Below are positions 16,225-24,526 of a DNA stretch of 64,000 bases, in pieces (positions within the stretch are counted from its first letter, which is position 1; the number at the start of each line of letters is the position of its first letter). Origin of the DNA: Rhodoferax sp. U2-2l (GTDB taxonomy: Bacteria; Pseudomonadota; Gammaproteobacteria; Burkholderiales; Burkholderiaceae_C); NCBI RefSeq assembly GCF_020594515.1, contig NZ_JAJCTH010000010.1:1-64000 (forward strand), read 5' to 3'. Both the position numbers and the translations under genes were made by a program. The notes beneath the pieces were generated by a model. That model was not told the DNA's origin. It did no database searches and saw only the letters and a program-made list of their open reading frames with translations.

Positions 16225-16850
16225 AGCGCCCTGAACTCCACATCGTTGACGACGACCCGGACATCCGAGATGGCCTGGCCTGGCTGTTTGACTCGCGCGG
16301 TTATGCGCCTGCCACCTGGGCCGGTGGCGAGCCGTTTTTGCAAGCCGCACGGGCCCTGGTGGGTGCTTGGGGCGCGTCGGTGGTGCTGATGGACCTGCGC
16401 ATGGCACCGCTGTCAGGGCTGGCCACCTTTGAGCAACTCAAGGCGCTGGGCTGCCCCTGGCCGGTGCTGTTTCTGACCGGGCATGGCGATGTCAGCATGG
16501 CGGTGGCAGCGGTCAAGAATGGCGCTTGGGATTTTCTGGAGAAGCCGTTCCAGGACAACGAGCTGGTCGACCGCGTGGCGCAGGCACTGGCGGCGGCCAG
16601 CGCGATGCAGGTGGGTGACGCCGAGGCGCAGCGCCTGCGCCAGGCCTTGACCTCGTTGAGCCCGCGTGAGCGCGAGGTGCTGGACGAACTGATCCGCGGC
16701 CACTACAACAAGAACATCGCCGACCACCTGGGCATCACCGCCCGCACGGTGGAGTTTCACCGCGCCAATATTTTCGAGAAGATGGGCGTGAGTTCGGCCA
16801 TTGAGCTGGCCCACAAACTCGGTCGCTTGCAGCCGATGGGGTCTGCGTGA
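16221..16850 (+). CDS. FixJ/DctR-like response regulator
   Basis: A 209-residue cytoplasmic regulator overlapping the kinase stop by 4 bp. The receiver domain (about 5-125) has the acidic pair in VDDDPD, the phosphoacceptor Asp58 in MDLRM, the Thr of FLTGHG and the Lys of EKPF. The LuxR-type helix-turn-helix (about 140-205) reads LSPREREVLDELIRGHYNKNIADHLG, then ARTVEFHRANIFEKMGV. The cognate kinase is clearly the gene before it. Targets are unknown; the dctPQM operon 7 kb away is a plausible one. Confidence 0.88.
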   Translation: MKRPELHIVDDDPDIRDGLAWLFDSRGYAPATWAGGEPFLQAARALVGAWGASVVLMDLRMAPLSGLATFEQLKALGCPWPVLFLTGHGDVSMAVAAVKNGAWDFLEKPFQDNELVDRVAQALAAASAMQVGDAEAQRLRQALTSLSPREREVLDELIRGHYNKNIADHLGITARTVEFHRANIFEKMGVSSAIELAHKLGRLQPMGSA

Positions 16851-16891
16851 CAGGTGACGTGTTTGGGGTGCTTGCTGTTTGGGTACGCCCG

Positions 16892-16989
16892 GACTCAGGA
16901 CGACGCGGCATTCAGCTCCGCGGCTGTCCCCCGGCCCTGCGGGCCTCCTCCTTGATGCCGCTGCGCTGAATGCCACGCCGTCCTGAGTC
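16892..16989 (+). repeat. Intergenic palindromic element, copy 1
   Basis: Outer arms of 25 bp (16892-16916 and 16965-16989, starting GACTCAGGACG) pair with two mismatches. The centre carries the family core CCGCGGCTGTCCCCCGG, the inner stem GGCCC/GGGCC and CCTCCTCCTTGATGCCGCTG. The gap 16851-17401 between the response regulator and pfk contains this element, copy 2, a 12-bp palindrome and the pfk promoter region, and no gene. Confidence 0.85.
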
Positions 16990-17045
16990 AGCCAACGAAG
17001 GGCGAAGTGTGAAGAATTCAGTCTGGGCCTACCCACAGCGCTGGC

Positions 17046-17141
17046 GACCGATGAGACTGGGGTGAATGGTGCAGCGGCATCAAGGAGGAGCCCGCAGGGC
17101 GGGGGACAGCCGCGGAAGCATTCGCCCCAGTCTCATCGGTC
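17046..17141 (-). repeat. Intergenic palindromic element, copy 2 (inverted)
   Basis: Same core as copy 1 on the opposite strand. Its outer arms of 23 bp (17046-17068 and 17119-17141, starting GACCGATGAGACTGGGG) differ in sequence from copy 1 yet pair with one mismatch. The inner stem is GCCC/GGGC around TGC. Copies 1 and 2 face each other 57 bp apart. Confidence 0.85.
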
Positions 17142-17263
17142 ATCACCGACCAGTCCCCCCAACGATGCAAGCGGTGCACGAACACGATGCAACCCGCCCC
17201 ACCCTCCCAGCGCCAACCGAACCCGCAGGTCAAATGGCTACAAAAGTTATAGCTAGCCATACG

Positions 17264-17275
17264 CATGTCGACATG
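17264..17275. promoter_or_regulatory. Perfect 12-bp palindrome upstream of pfk
   Basis: CATGTCGACATG lies 127 bp before the phosphofructokinase start in an otherwise gene-free stretch. It could be an operator, but no partner regulator is evident. Confidence 0.3.
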
Positions 17276-17401
17276 ACTTGGTACCTCTTTCTCCCTGCGA
17301 AAACTTGTTTCAAGAATGTAACTTTCAGCAGACTGACACCCAAGTGCTTGCGGCACAATTCATGCATCAGTCCAAAGACCTAGTTTTATTGAGGCCCTCC
17401 C

Positions 17402-18511
17402 ATGAAAAAACCTATCAAACGCATTGCAGTCTGCACCGGCGGCGGTGACGCCCCCGGCCTGAACGCCGTGATCCAGTCGGTGGTCATCGCTGCCGACAAC
17501 CTGGGTTGGCAGTGCTACGGCATTCGCGATGGGTTCAACGGCATCATGTTCCCGGAGCGTTATGCCGAGGGCGGCGTGTACCGCCTCACCCGCGACAAGG
17601 TGCGTGGCATTGGCCACCTGGGCGGCACCATTCTGGGCACCACCAACAAGGGCAACCCGCTGCATTTCCCGGTGAACATGCCCGATGGCACGGTGCGCGA
17701 GATCGATCGCTCGGACGAGTTGCTGACCTACTTTGCCACCCACGAGATCGATGCGCTGGTATCCATTGGTGGCGACGGCTCGCTGACCATTGCCGACGCC
17801 CTGCACCGCAAGGGCTTGCGGGTGGTGGGTGTGCCCAAAACCATTGACAACGACCTTGACAAAACCCTCACCACCTTCGGTTTTGACACCGCCGTGGGCT
17901 TTGCCACCGAGTGCATTGACCGACTGCATTCCACCGCCGAGAGCCACCAGCGCGTGATGGTGGTCGAGGTGATGGGCCGCTACGCCGGCTGGATTGCCCT
18001 GCACGCCGGAATTGCCAGTAACGCCCATGCCATCCTGATCCCGGAAATTGGTTTTGACATCGACAAGGTGACCGCCAAGCTGCGCGAACGCGAGGCCGAT
18101 GGCCATCTGTACTCCATCGTGGTGGTGGCCGAGGGTGCGCAAGCCAAAGACGGCCACCGCGCACTGGTGGCCGCCGCTGAAGTGGGCCACGCCGAACGTC
18201 TGGGCGGCATCGGCGAGAACGTGGCCCACGCGCTGGGCCAAGCCACGGGCAAGGACACCCGCGTGGTGGTGCTGGGGCACTTGCTGCGCGGCGGCAGCCC
18301 CACATCGTTTGACCGCCTGGCGGCCCTGCGTTTTGGCGCCGCTGCCGTGCGCGGGCTCGATGCCGGCCAAAGTGGTGTGATGGTGTCGCTGGGCGTGAAC
18401 GGTGTGGACTATGTCGGACTGGAAGAAGTGGCGGGCCACATCCGCAATGTGCCGATGGATTGCGACACCCTGCAAACCGGGCGTGACCTCGGTATCTCGT
18501 TCGGCGACTGA
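17402..18511 (+). CDS. pfkA: 6-phosphofructokinase, group III (mixed-substrate clade) type
   Basis: A 369-residue cytoplasmic kinase phosphorylating fructose 6-phosphate. Motifs in order are CTGGGDAPGLNA (nucleotide loop), SIGGDGS with Asp125-Gly126, PKTIDNDLD with Lys146 and catalytic Asp149, and VEVMGRYAGWIALHAG. In the E. coli numbering, Gly at 104 points to ATP as donor, whereas Lys at 124 is the residue usually seen in PPi enzymes. This combination occurs in group III enzymes. It is about 50 residues longer than E. coli PfkA. GAGG precedes the ATG by about 6 bp. The donor should be treated as unproven. Confidence 0.88.
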   Translation: MKKPIKRIAVCTGGGDAPGLNAVIQSVVIAADNLGWQCYGIRDGFNGIMFPERYAEGGVYRLTRDKVRGIGHLGGTILGTTNKGNPLHFPVNMPDGTVREIDRSDELLTYFATHEIDALVSIGGDGSLTIADALHRKGLRVVGVPKTIDNDLDKTLTTFGFDTAVGFATECIDRLHSTAESHQRVMVVEVMGRYAGWIALHAGIASNAHAILIPEIGFDIDKVTAKLREREADGHLYSIVVVAEGAQAKDGHRALVAAAEVGHAERLGGIGENVAHALGQATGKDTRVVVLGHLLRGGSPTSFDRLAALRFGAAAVRGLDAGQSGVMVSLGVNGVDYVGLEEVAGHIRNVPMDCDTLQTGRDLGISFGD

Positions 18512-18710
18512 AGCAGCACGACACGAAGCCCCTGCCATCATTTGCCAAGTACCGGGTTGGTGGCTTGTCCGTCGCAGCCTGAAAAGGCCTATGCGGGGCC
18601 TGTGGACAGGCCATTTTGCTGACAGGGTGTGCCGCAAGTTGGCTACACTCTTTTGGCCGTCACAACGCCAATTTTGTATCGGCGTCGGCGCCGGGAGTGG
18701 GTCAACCAGC

Positions 18711-19973
18711 ATGTTTATCACACATAAAAATTGCCCAATGGTTTCTGGGAGGTTGTGGCATCGGGCCATCATCGGCGCGATCGTGTGCCTGGGCCTTGGC
18801 ACCCCCGCCTTGTCCGCGGCGCAGGGCCTCACCGCCCTGACCGACCCGCCTGATCTGCCAGACGTCAGTCTGCATGGTTTTGGCACGCTGGGCCTGACCC
18901 GTTCCAACGATGACAACGCGGAGTTTGTGCGCGATCTGTCGCAACCCAACGGTGCGCGCACACGCTGGACGCCCAAGGTGGACAGCCTGGTGGGCCTGCA
19001 GGCCAACGTTCATTTCAGCCACAGCACCGAGGCTGTGGTGCAGGTGGTCTCCCGCTACCACGCCGATTCAAGCTACCGGCCCGAGTTGACCTGGGCCTTT
19101 GTGCGGCACGATTTTTCACCCGACTTCTCGCTTAGGGCGGGCCGCCTGGGCACCGAGTTCTACATGCTGGGCGACTCCCGGCTGGTGGGGTATTCCAACC
19201 TCAGCCTGCGCCCGCCACCGGATTTTTACGGCTCGCTGGTGTTTTCATACATCGATGGCCTGGATGTCACCCTGACCCGGCCCGTGGCCTCGGGCTTGCT
19301 CAAAGCCAAGCTGTTTGCGGGGCGGTCGCCTGAAAAGACGCCTTATGCGCCTGGACTGACCTGGGATCTGTCGGGTTCGACCCTGGTCGGTGGTTACCTG
19401 GACTACCAACATGGCCCGTGGCAGTTGCGAGCGAGTCACGCCCAGGTGCAGTTCCATCATGAGATGCCGGTCAATGCGTTGACCGGCCTACCTTATCTGT
19501 CTGCAGTGCCTGCGATGGCCATGGCGGGTCAGTCTGTGCGTTTCAATTCCCTGGGGCTTGTGTATGACCAAGGGCCACTCAATGTTCAGCTTATGCTCAA
19601 TCAGATCAAGCATGACGGCTTGGCCTATGCGGACTCCAAGGCGGGCTACGTGATGGCTGCGTATCGATTGGGGGCGATCACTCCCTACTTGGGTGTGTCT
19701 CGCAGCTCGTCTGATGTGGAGCAACTCCCGGTGATCGGCAACGACTTTATTGACAAGGTGTTAACCCCTTCACTGGTTGCGCAAAGTGTCGCAGACCAGC
19801 ACACCTATACCGTCGGTGCGCGCTGGGACTTCCAGAAAAATCTGGCGGTGAAAGCTCAGGTCGACCGGATCAAGGGCACACCTTCTTCTGTTTTCCTGCT
19901 GAAGGGCACCGAGCCAGGCCGCTGGGACGGCCGCATGACCGTCTTCAGCCTGGCGCTGGACTTTGTCTTTTAA
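18711..19973 (+). CDS. Outer-membrane beta-barrel (porin-like) protein
   Basis: A 420-residue protein with an N-terminal signal (RAIIGAIVCLGLGTPALSAAQ). Residues about 45-420 show the alternating pattern of a beta barrel, such as VSLHGFGTLGLTRS, LRAGRLGTEFYMLGD and TVFSLALDFVF, ending in the C-terminal Phe typical of outer-membrane proteins. The start at 18711 is chosen because it gives a signal peptide; 18738 is possible. It is followed after 6 bp by a periplasmic binding-protein-like gene and then a c-di-GMP gene, suggesting one transcript. The cargo is unknown. The gap 18512-18710 holds the likely promoter and no other gene. Confidence 0.8.
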   Translation: MFITHKNCPMVSGRLWHRAIIGAIVCLGLGTPALSAAQGLTALTDPPDLPDVSLHGFGTLGLTRSNDDNAEFVRDLSQPNGARTRWTPKVDSLVGLQANVHFSHSTEAVVQVVSRYHADSSYRPELTWAFVRHDFSPDFSLRAGRLGTEFYMLGDSRLVGYSNLSLRPPPDFYGSLVFSYIDGLDVTLTRPVASGLLKAKLFAGRSPEKTPYAPGLTWDLSGSTLVGGYLDYQHGPWQLRASHAQVQFHHEMPVNALTGLPYLSAVPAMAMAGQSVRFNSLGLVYDQGPLNVQLMLNQIKHDGLAYADSKAGYVMAAYRLGAITPYLGVSRSSSDVEQLPVIGNDFIDKVLTPSLVAQSVADQHTYTVGARWDFQKNLAVKAQVDRIKGTPSSVFLLKGTEPGRWDGRMTVFSLALDFVF

Positions 19974-19979
19974 ACCGCC

Positions 19980-20405
19980 ATGAAAGCACTGCTGTTCACC
20001 CTGTTTCTGGTGCTGTCCGGCCTGGGCAGTACGGCACGCGCTGAGCCGGTGGTGGTGGTCAGCGCGGCAAGTAGCCTGCGTCAGCTCAGTCAGGACGAAG
20101 TGGTCAATATCTTTTTGGGTCGTTACCGCCGCTTGCCCAATGGTGACACCGCGTTGCCCATTGACCAACCCGAGTCCAGCCCTGTGCGCGCCGATTTTTA
20201 TCGGCGCCTGGTCAACAAGGATCTGAATGAAATCAACGCCTACTGGTCACGGCTGATCTTTTCCGGCCGCACTTCGCCGCCGCTTCAGGCATCCAGCTCG
20301 GCCGACGTGATAGTGTGGCTGCTCGGGCAGCCGGGCGGTGTGGCTTATGTGGATCGCACGCAGGTGGACAAGCGGCTTCGCATCGTCATGGAGTTTCCGC
20401 GATGA
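19980..20405 (+). CDS. Small periplasmic PstS-like protein
   Basis: A 141-residue protein with a Sec signal (MKALLFTLFLVLSGLGSTARA). The mature part resembles the first lobe of phosphate-binding-like proteins: VVVVSAASSLRQLSQDEVVNIFLGRYRRLPNG, FYRRLVNKDLNEINAYWSRLIFSG and GGVAYVDRT. It is too short for a full two-lobe transporter receptor and no ABC permease is nearby, so a signalling role is more likely. Its stop overlaps the start of the downstream GGDEF/EAL gene by 4 bp. Confidence 0.75.
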   Translation: MKALLFTLFLVLSGLGSTARAEPVVVVSAASSLRQLSQDEVVNIFLGRYRRLPNGDTALPIDQPESSPVRADFYRRLVNKDLNEINAYWSRLIFSGRTSPPLQASSSADVIVWLLGQPGGVAYVDRTQVDKRLRIVMEFPR

Positions 20406-22816
20406 AGCCGCCGCACCAGGCCTTGTCGGCGTCCTGGCGACCCACGGGGCTGCTGCTGCGTTCGACACTGGCGGTCATTCTGGCGTCGCTGCTGGCCGCG
20501 GTGGTGGCCGTGGCTTACACGGCACAGGCCACCAGTGAACGCGCGCACCAGACCTCACAGACGCGTTTGAACGAGTTGCTCGACACCATCGAGAGCACAC
20601 TCGCGGTGGCCTGTTTTGCCAACGACCAGACGCTGGCGGTTGAAGTCACGCAGGGGCTGCTGAGCAACTCCGATGTGCTGGCGGTCAACATCACCACCGA
20701 CCAAGCGGTACTTGCCGACGGTCGGCGCGACGGCACCAACGTGGCCCAGACCGACGGGCAGCTCAAGCGGCTGATTTATTCGCCGTTTGATGCCTCGAAG
20801 CAGGTGGGCCAGATTCTGCTGACCCCCGACCCGCAAGTGATTGAAGCGCGCATCCGCGAAGAGGTCTGGCTGGCCGCGGTGCAGTTGAGCTGGCAACTGG
20901 GCATGGTCACCTTTGCCGTCGTGGTGATGATGTTGCTGTTCATCGTGCGTCCCATCAAGGCCATGTCCGACCGGCTGCACCGCATGGACCCGACCCGCGG
21001 CGAGCGGCTGGCCACACCCAAACGGCATGCGCGCACGGAGATTGGCCAGCTGGTGGCGGACATCAACGCGCTGTCTGATCGCCTCACCGATACCTTGGCC
21101 ACCGAGCGCGAGTTGCGCCTGCAAGGCGACATTGACGAAAAAAAATACCACACCATTTTTGACAATGCCGAGTCCGGGCTGTTCCTGATCGACCATCGCG
21201 GGGTGTTGATGTCCTGGAACCCGGCCTTTGCCCAGCTGTTTGACATCGACCGGCAGCCGCCCGGCCAGGCGCTCACCGCGCTCAACATCAACCAGTTGCC
21301 GTGGCAAAACCCGACCCAGATCGATAAGTTGGTGCAAAACGCCTTGCGCCAGAGCGCCGCCGTGACCAAAGACCTGCAGATTCTGATTCCCGGCGTTGAG
21401 CGCAGCTGGACCAATGTGGTGTTGCGCTCGGTGGGCAACAACCTGCTGCAAGGCGTGGTGCACGATGTCAGCCACCTCAAGGAGTCGGAGGCCAATGCCC
21501 GGCAGCTGGCCATCACCGACCCGCTCACCGGCCTGGCCAACCGCCTCGGGCTGGAGCAGCGCCTGCACACCCATGTGCAGGAATACGCGGCGACCAAAAC
21601 GGGCGGGTTTGCACTGTTGCTGGTGGACATGGATGAGTTTCGTCGCATCAACGAAGGCATGGGTTTGCCCGCGGGTGACAGCATCCTGCAAATCACCACG
21701 CGCCGCCTGTCGGCCTGCCTGGGCAGCGAAGACACCCTGGCGCGGCTGGCAGCAGACCGGTTCTGCATCATCCTGAACCATATCACCCAGGGCGACGTGG
21801 TGGACCGGGTGGCGGGGCGCATCACGCTGGCCATTCGCCAGCCCTATTTTGTCGACGGGTCACCGGTCAACCTGCACGCCAGCATTGGCATCGCGCTGTT
21901 CCCGAGCGACGGGTTCGATGTGCCCTCGCTGCTGCGCCAGGCTGAGCTGGCGATGGACAACGCCAAGTCCACCGGCGGTGACGGCCACGTCTTTTTCAAC
22001 CCGGTGCTGACCGAGGCGGCCGAGCAGCGGCGCCACCTGGAAAGTGACCTGCGAAGCGCCATCCGCAACCACGAATTTGTGCTGTTTTACCAGCCCGTCA
22101 TCGATCTGCGCACCCTGCGCCTGTCCGGGGCCGAAGCGCTGATCCGCTGGCGCCACCCCACCCGCGGGCTGGTGCCGCCCGACAGTTTCATTCCGCTGGC
22201 GGAGAAAACTGGGCTGGTGGTGGAGATCAGCCTGCTCATGCTCGATACCGCCTGTGCGCAACTGCAGACCTGGCAAAACCAGGGCCTGGACTACACCTTG
22301 TCGCTGAATGTCTCGGGCCGACAGATTCCGGACGGGCTGTCGCCGGCCACCTTGCATGAGGTGGTGTCGCGCTACGGCATTACTCCGGACAAACTGGCGC
22401 TGGAGATCACCGAGGGCGTGATGCTGCGCGACATCGACAAGTCGCTGGCCTGGGTCAACGCGGTGCACGCGCTGGGTTTTCGGGTCTATCTGGATGACTT
22501 TGGCACCGGTTATTCATCGTTGTCGTACCTCAAGATGTTCCCGGTGGACACGCTCAAGGTCGACAAGTCGTTTGTCAAGGACATGAAGGACGACGGCAAC
22601 GAATTCACGCTGGTGGGCGCCATCATTGCCATGGGCCGCAGCCTGGGCCTGGACATCGTGGCCGAAGGCGTCGAGCTGGAAAGCCACCTGCTGGCGCTGC
22701 AGCGCATGGGCTGCCACTATGCGCAGGGTTATTATTTTTCGCCGCCTGTGCCTGCGCAGGAGTTTGAGGCCGTGGCCGCCCGCGTGACGACATTGCTGGT
22801 CCCGCCAGCACCTTGA
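20402..22816 (+). CDS. Membrane PAS-GGDEF-EAL protein, probable c-di-GMP phosphodiesterase
   Basis: An 804-residue inner-membrane protein. Helices at about 18-40 and 160-180 flank a periplasmic CHASE8-like sensor domain of about 120 residues. A HAMP-like linker, a PAS domain (about 250-370), a GGDEF domain and an EAL domain follow. The GGDEF signature is degenerate (RLAADRF near residue 447 instead of RLGGDEF), so cyclase activity is unlikely. The EAL domain is intact: EALIRWRHP near 578, DDFGTGYSSLSYL and VDKSFV. The layout recalls YfiN/TpbB, which is controlled by a small periplasmic partner. The preceding small protein may play that part. Confidence 0.88.
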   Translation: MKPPHQALSASWRPTGLLLRSTLAVILASLLAAVVAVAYTAQATSERAHQTSQTRLNELLDTIESTLAVACFANDQTLAVEVTQGLLSNSDVLAVNITTDQAVLADGRRDGTNVAQTDGQLKRLIYSPFDASKQVGQILLTPDPQVIEARIREEVWLAAVQLSWQLGMVTFAVVVMMLLFIVRPIKAMSDRLHRMDPTRGERLATPKRHARTEIGQLVADINALSDRLTDTLATERELRLQGDIDEKKYHTIFDNAESGLFLIDHRGVLMSWNPAFAQLFDIDRQPPGQALTALNINQLPWQNPTQIDKLVQNALRQSAAVTKDLQILIPGVERSWTNVVLRSVGNNLLQGVVHDVSHLKESEANARQLAITDPLTGLANRLGLEQRLHTHVQEYAATKTGGFALLLVDMDEFRRINEGMGLPAGDSILQITTRRLSACLGSEDTLARLAADRFCIILNHITQGDVVDRVAGRITLAIRQPYFVDGSPVNLHASIGIALFPSDGFDVPSLLRQAELAMDNAKSTGGDGHVFFNPVLTEAAEQRRHLESDLRSAIRNHEFVLFYQPVIDLRTLRLSGAEALIRWRHPTRGLVPPDSFIPLAEKTGLVVEISLLMLDTACAQLQTWQNQGLDYTLSLNVSGRQIPDGLSPATLHEVVSRYGITPDKLALEITEGVMLRDIDKSLAWVNAVHALGFRVYLDDFGTGYSSLSYLKMFPVDTLKVDKSFVKDMKDDGNEFTLVGAIIAMGRSLGLDIVAEGVELESHLLALQRMGCHYAQGYYFSPPVPAQEFEAVAARVTTLLVPPAP

Positions 22817-22838
22817 TATTTTTTGTGATCTTTGCCCC

Positions 22839-23243
22839 ATGCCGACTTCTTCTGACCTGACACCGGATGCCCTGTGGGTGGTTTGCCTGTGCGCCCAGTG
22901 GTGCAACGTGTGTGAGCAGTACCGCCGCAATTTCGCGCAGGTGCAGGCCAGTGTGCAGGCAGACCACCCCACGGTGCGGTTCCTCTGGCTCGACATCGAG
23001 GATGAAGCCGAGGTGCTGGACCCGCTGGACGTGGAGAACTTCCCCACCGTGTTGCTGGCCGTGGGGGACACCCCGCGATTTTTTGGCACCATCACCCCGC
23101 AACCGCAGACGCTGGAGCGCCTGGTGCGCAACGCGCTGCAAGACCCGGCCTCGGGCGCTTTGGCTGACCCGGGTGTGAAAGAACTGGTGGGCCGGGTTCG
23201 GGCCTGGCGCTCCCGCACGGCTCAGCCTGAGCGCTTGGCTTGA
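22839..23243 (+). CDS. Thioredoxin-fold protein with a CNVC motif
   Basis: A 134-residue protein without signal peptide. The motif WCNVC (Cys22, Cys25) lies after a beta strand VVCLCAQ, and a cis-proline segment VENFPTVLL follows at about residue 69, as in thioredoxins. The sequence between the cysteines differs from thioredoxin's CGPC, so redox properties or clients probably differ. It begins 22 bp after the EAL gene and may be cotranscribed. It converges on cysA. Confidence 0.8.
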   Translation: MPTSSDLTPDALWVVCLCAQWCNVCEQYRRNFAQVQASVQADHPTVRFLWLDIEDEAEVLDPLDVENFPTVLLAVGDTPRFFGTITPQPQTLERLVRNALQDPASGALADPGVKELVGRVRAWRSRTAQPERLA

Positions 23244-23265
23244 GGCTTCGGTCCGTGGCGCTGGC

Positions 23266-24384
23266 TCAGATGCCTTCGCCCTCGGCCACAAACACCCGCG
23301 CGCGGCGCGGTGTCAGCAGCACGGTGTCACCTTCCTTGAAGCCTTGCTCGCGGTAATGCTGGGCAGGAATGTGGGCTTCGATCAGGGTGCCCTGGCCCGC
23401 GGCCGAGGCGTCCAGCGGCAGCAGTTCGAGCCGCGCAATCGGCCCCACCACCATGGCGCGCGTCAGCTTGGCCACCAGGCCTTGTGACGGCGCAGCCAGG
23501 TTGGCACCGGCCACGTAAGGTGTGACGTCCAGATCATGCGGGCGCACATAGGCGAAGGCCTTGGCGTCCTGCACCGCGCTGTGCTCTGGTGTGGTCAGAC
23601 GCAGGCCCTGCTGGTCTTCGCCGATCAGCATCTCGCCCTCGTGCGCGCGGCCGTGGAACAGGTTCACGTCACCCAAAAAGCCGTACACAAACGGGCTGGC
23701 TGGGTGGTCCCACACCTCTTGGGGTGAACCAATCTGCTCGACCTTGCCGGTGTTCATCAGCACCACCCGGTCGGCCACCTCCAGCGCTTCTTCCTGGTCG
23801 TGGGTGACAAAAATGCTGGTGACATGCAGGTCGTCATGCAGGCGGCGCAGCCAGCGGCGCAACTCCTTGCGCACCTTGGCGTCCAGCGCGCCAAACGGCT
23901 CGTCGAGCAGCAGCACCTGCGGCTCCACGGCCAGCGCGCGCGCCAGGGCAATCCGCTGGCGCTGCCCGCCGGAGAGTTGTGACGGGTAGCGGTCGGCCAG
24001 CCAATCCAGCTGCACCAGGCCCAGCAGCTCATGCACTTTCTGCTTGATCACGGCCTCGGACGGGCGCGTGGCCTTGGGTTTCATGCGCAGGCCAAACGCC
24101 ACGTTGTCGAACACGCTCATGTGGCGAAACAGCGCGTAATGCTGGAAAACGAAGCCGACATTGCGCTCACGCACGTGGGTGTCGGTGGTATCAGCGCCGT
24201 TGAACAGGATGTGGCCGCGGTCGGCGGTTTCCAGCCCGGCGATGATGCGCAGCAGCGTGGTTTTGCCGCAGCCCGACGGGCCCAGCAGCGCGACGAGTTC
24301 GCCGGATTCGATGTCCAGCGACACGTCACGCAGGGCGTGAAAGTTGCCGAAGTCTTTGCTGACGTTGCGAATTTCAATGCTCAT
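23266..24384 (-). CDS. cysA: Sulfate/thiosulfate ABC transporter ATPase CysA
   Basis: A 372-residue ATPase that drives sulfate import. It has Walker [10 protein letters not shown] near residue 35, signature LSGGQRQR near 138, Walker [12 protein letters not shown] near 155 and the H-loop [15 protein letters not shown]. The C-terminal third is the TOBE-like regulatory domain of the MalK/CysA group, including [10 protein letters not shown] 142-bp spacer with palindromes separates it from cysW. It is the last gene of the sulfate cluster. Confidence 0.95.
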   Translation of the reverse strand: MSIEIRNVSKDFGNFHALRDVSLDIESGELVALLGPSGCGKTTLLRIIAGLETADRGHILFNGADTTDTHVRERNVGFVFQHYALFRHMSVFDNVAFGLRMKPKATRPSEAVIKQKVHELLGLVQLDWLADRYPSQLSGGQRQRIALARALAVEPQVLLLDEPFGALDAKVRKELRRWLRRLHDDLHVTSIFVTHDQEEALEVADRVVLMNTGKVEQIGSPQEVWDHPASPFVYGFLGDVNLFHGRAHEGEMLIGEDQQGLRLTTPEHSAVQDAKAFAYVRPHDLDVTPYVAGANLAAPSQGLVAKLTRAMVVGPIARLELLPLDASAAGQGTLIEAHIPAQHYREQGFKEGDTVLLTPRRARVFVAEGEGI

Positions 24385-24446
24385 GGGGATTCTCTAAAAA
24401 AGGCAATGTTGATATCAGCTGCGGCCAGGCCAGAAACACCGTTGAA

Positions 24447-24486
24447 CCGGCTTTGCCGGGCCACGGTTGTTGCCCCTGCAAGGGGG
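24447..24486. repeat. Palindromic spacer between cysW and cysA
   Basis: Two short hairpins, CCGGC-TTT-GCCGG (24447-24459) and CCCCT-GCA-AGGGG (24473-24485), lie in the 142-bp gap. From memory, similar GC-rich palindromes are frequent between genes in Comamonadaceae. They could stabilise the 3' end of cysTW mRNA or reduce read-through into cysA. Confidence 0.5.
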
Positions 24487-24526
24487 TGGCGTAGCGACAC
24501 GGCGTGCGCGAAGCCTGGGGTGTGTG

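Noticed and set aside
17360..19006. A 548-codon open frame on the minus strand
   Set aside because: Antisense to phosphofructokinase and the porin-like gene; composition is that of a shadow frame.
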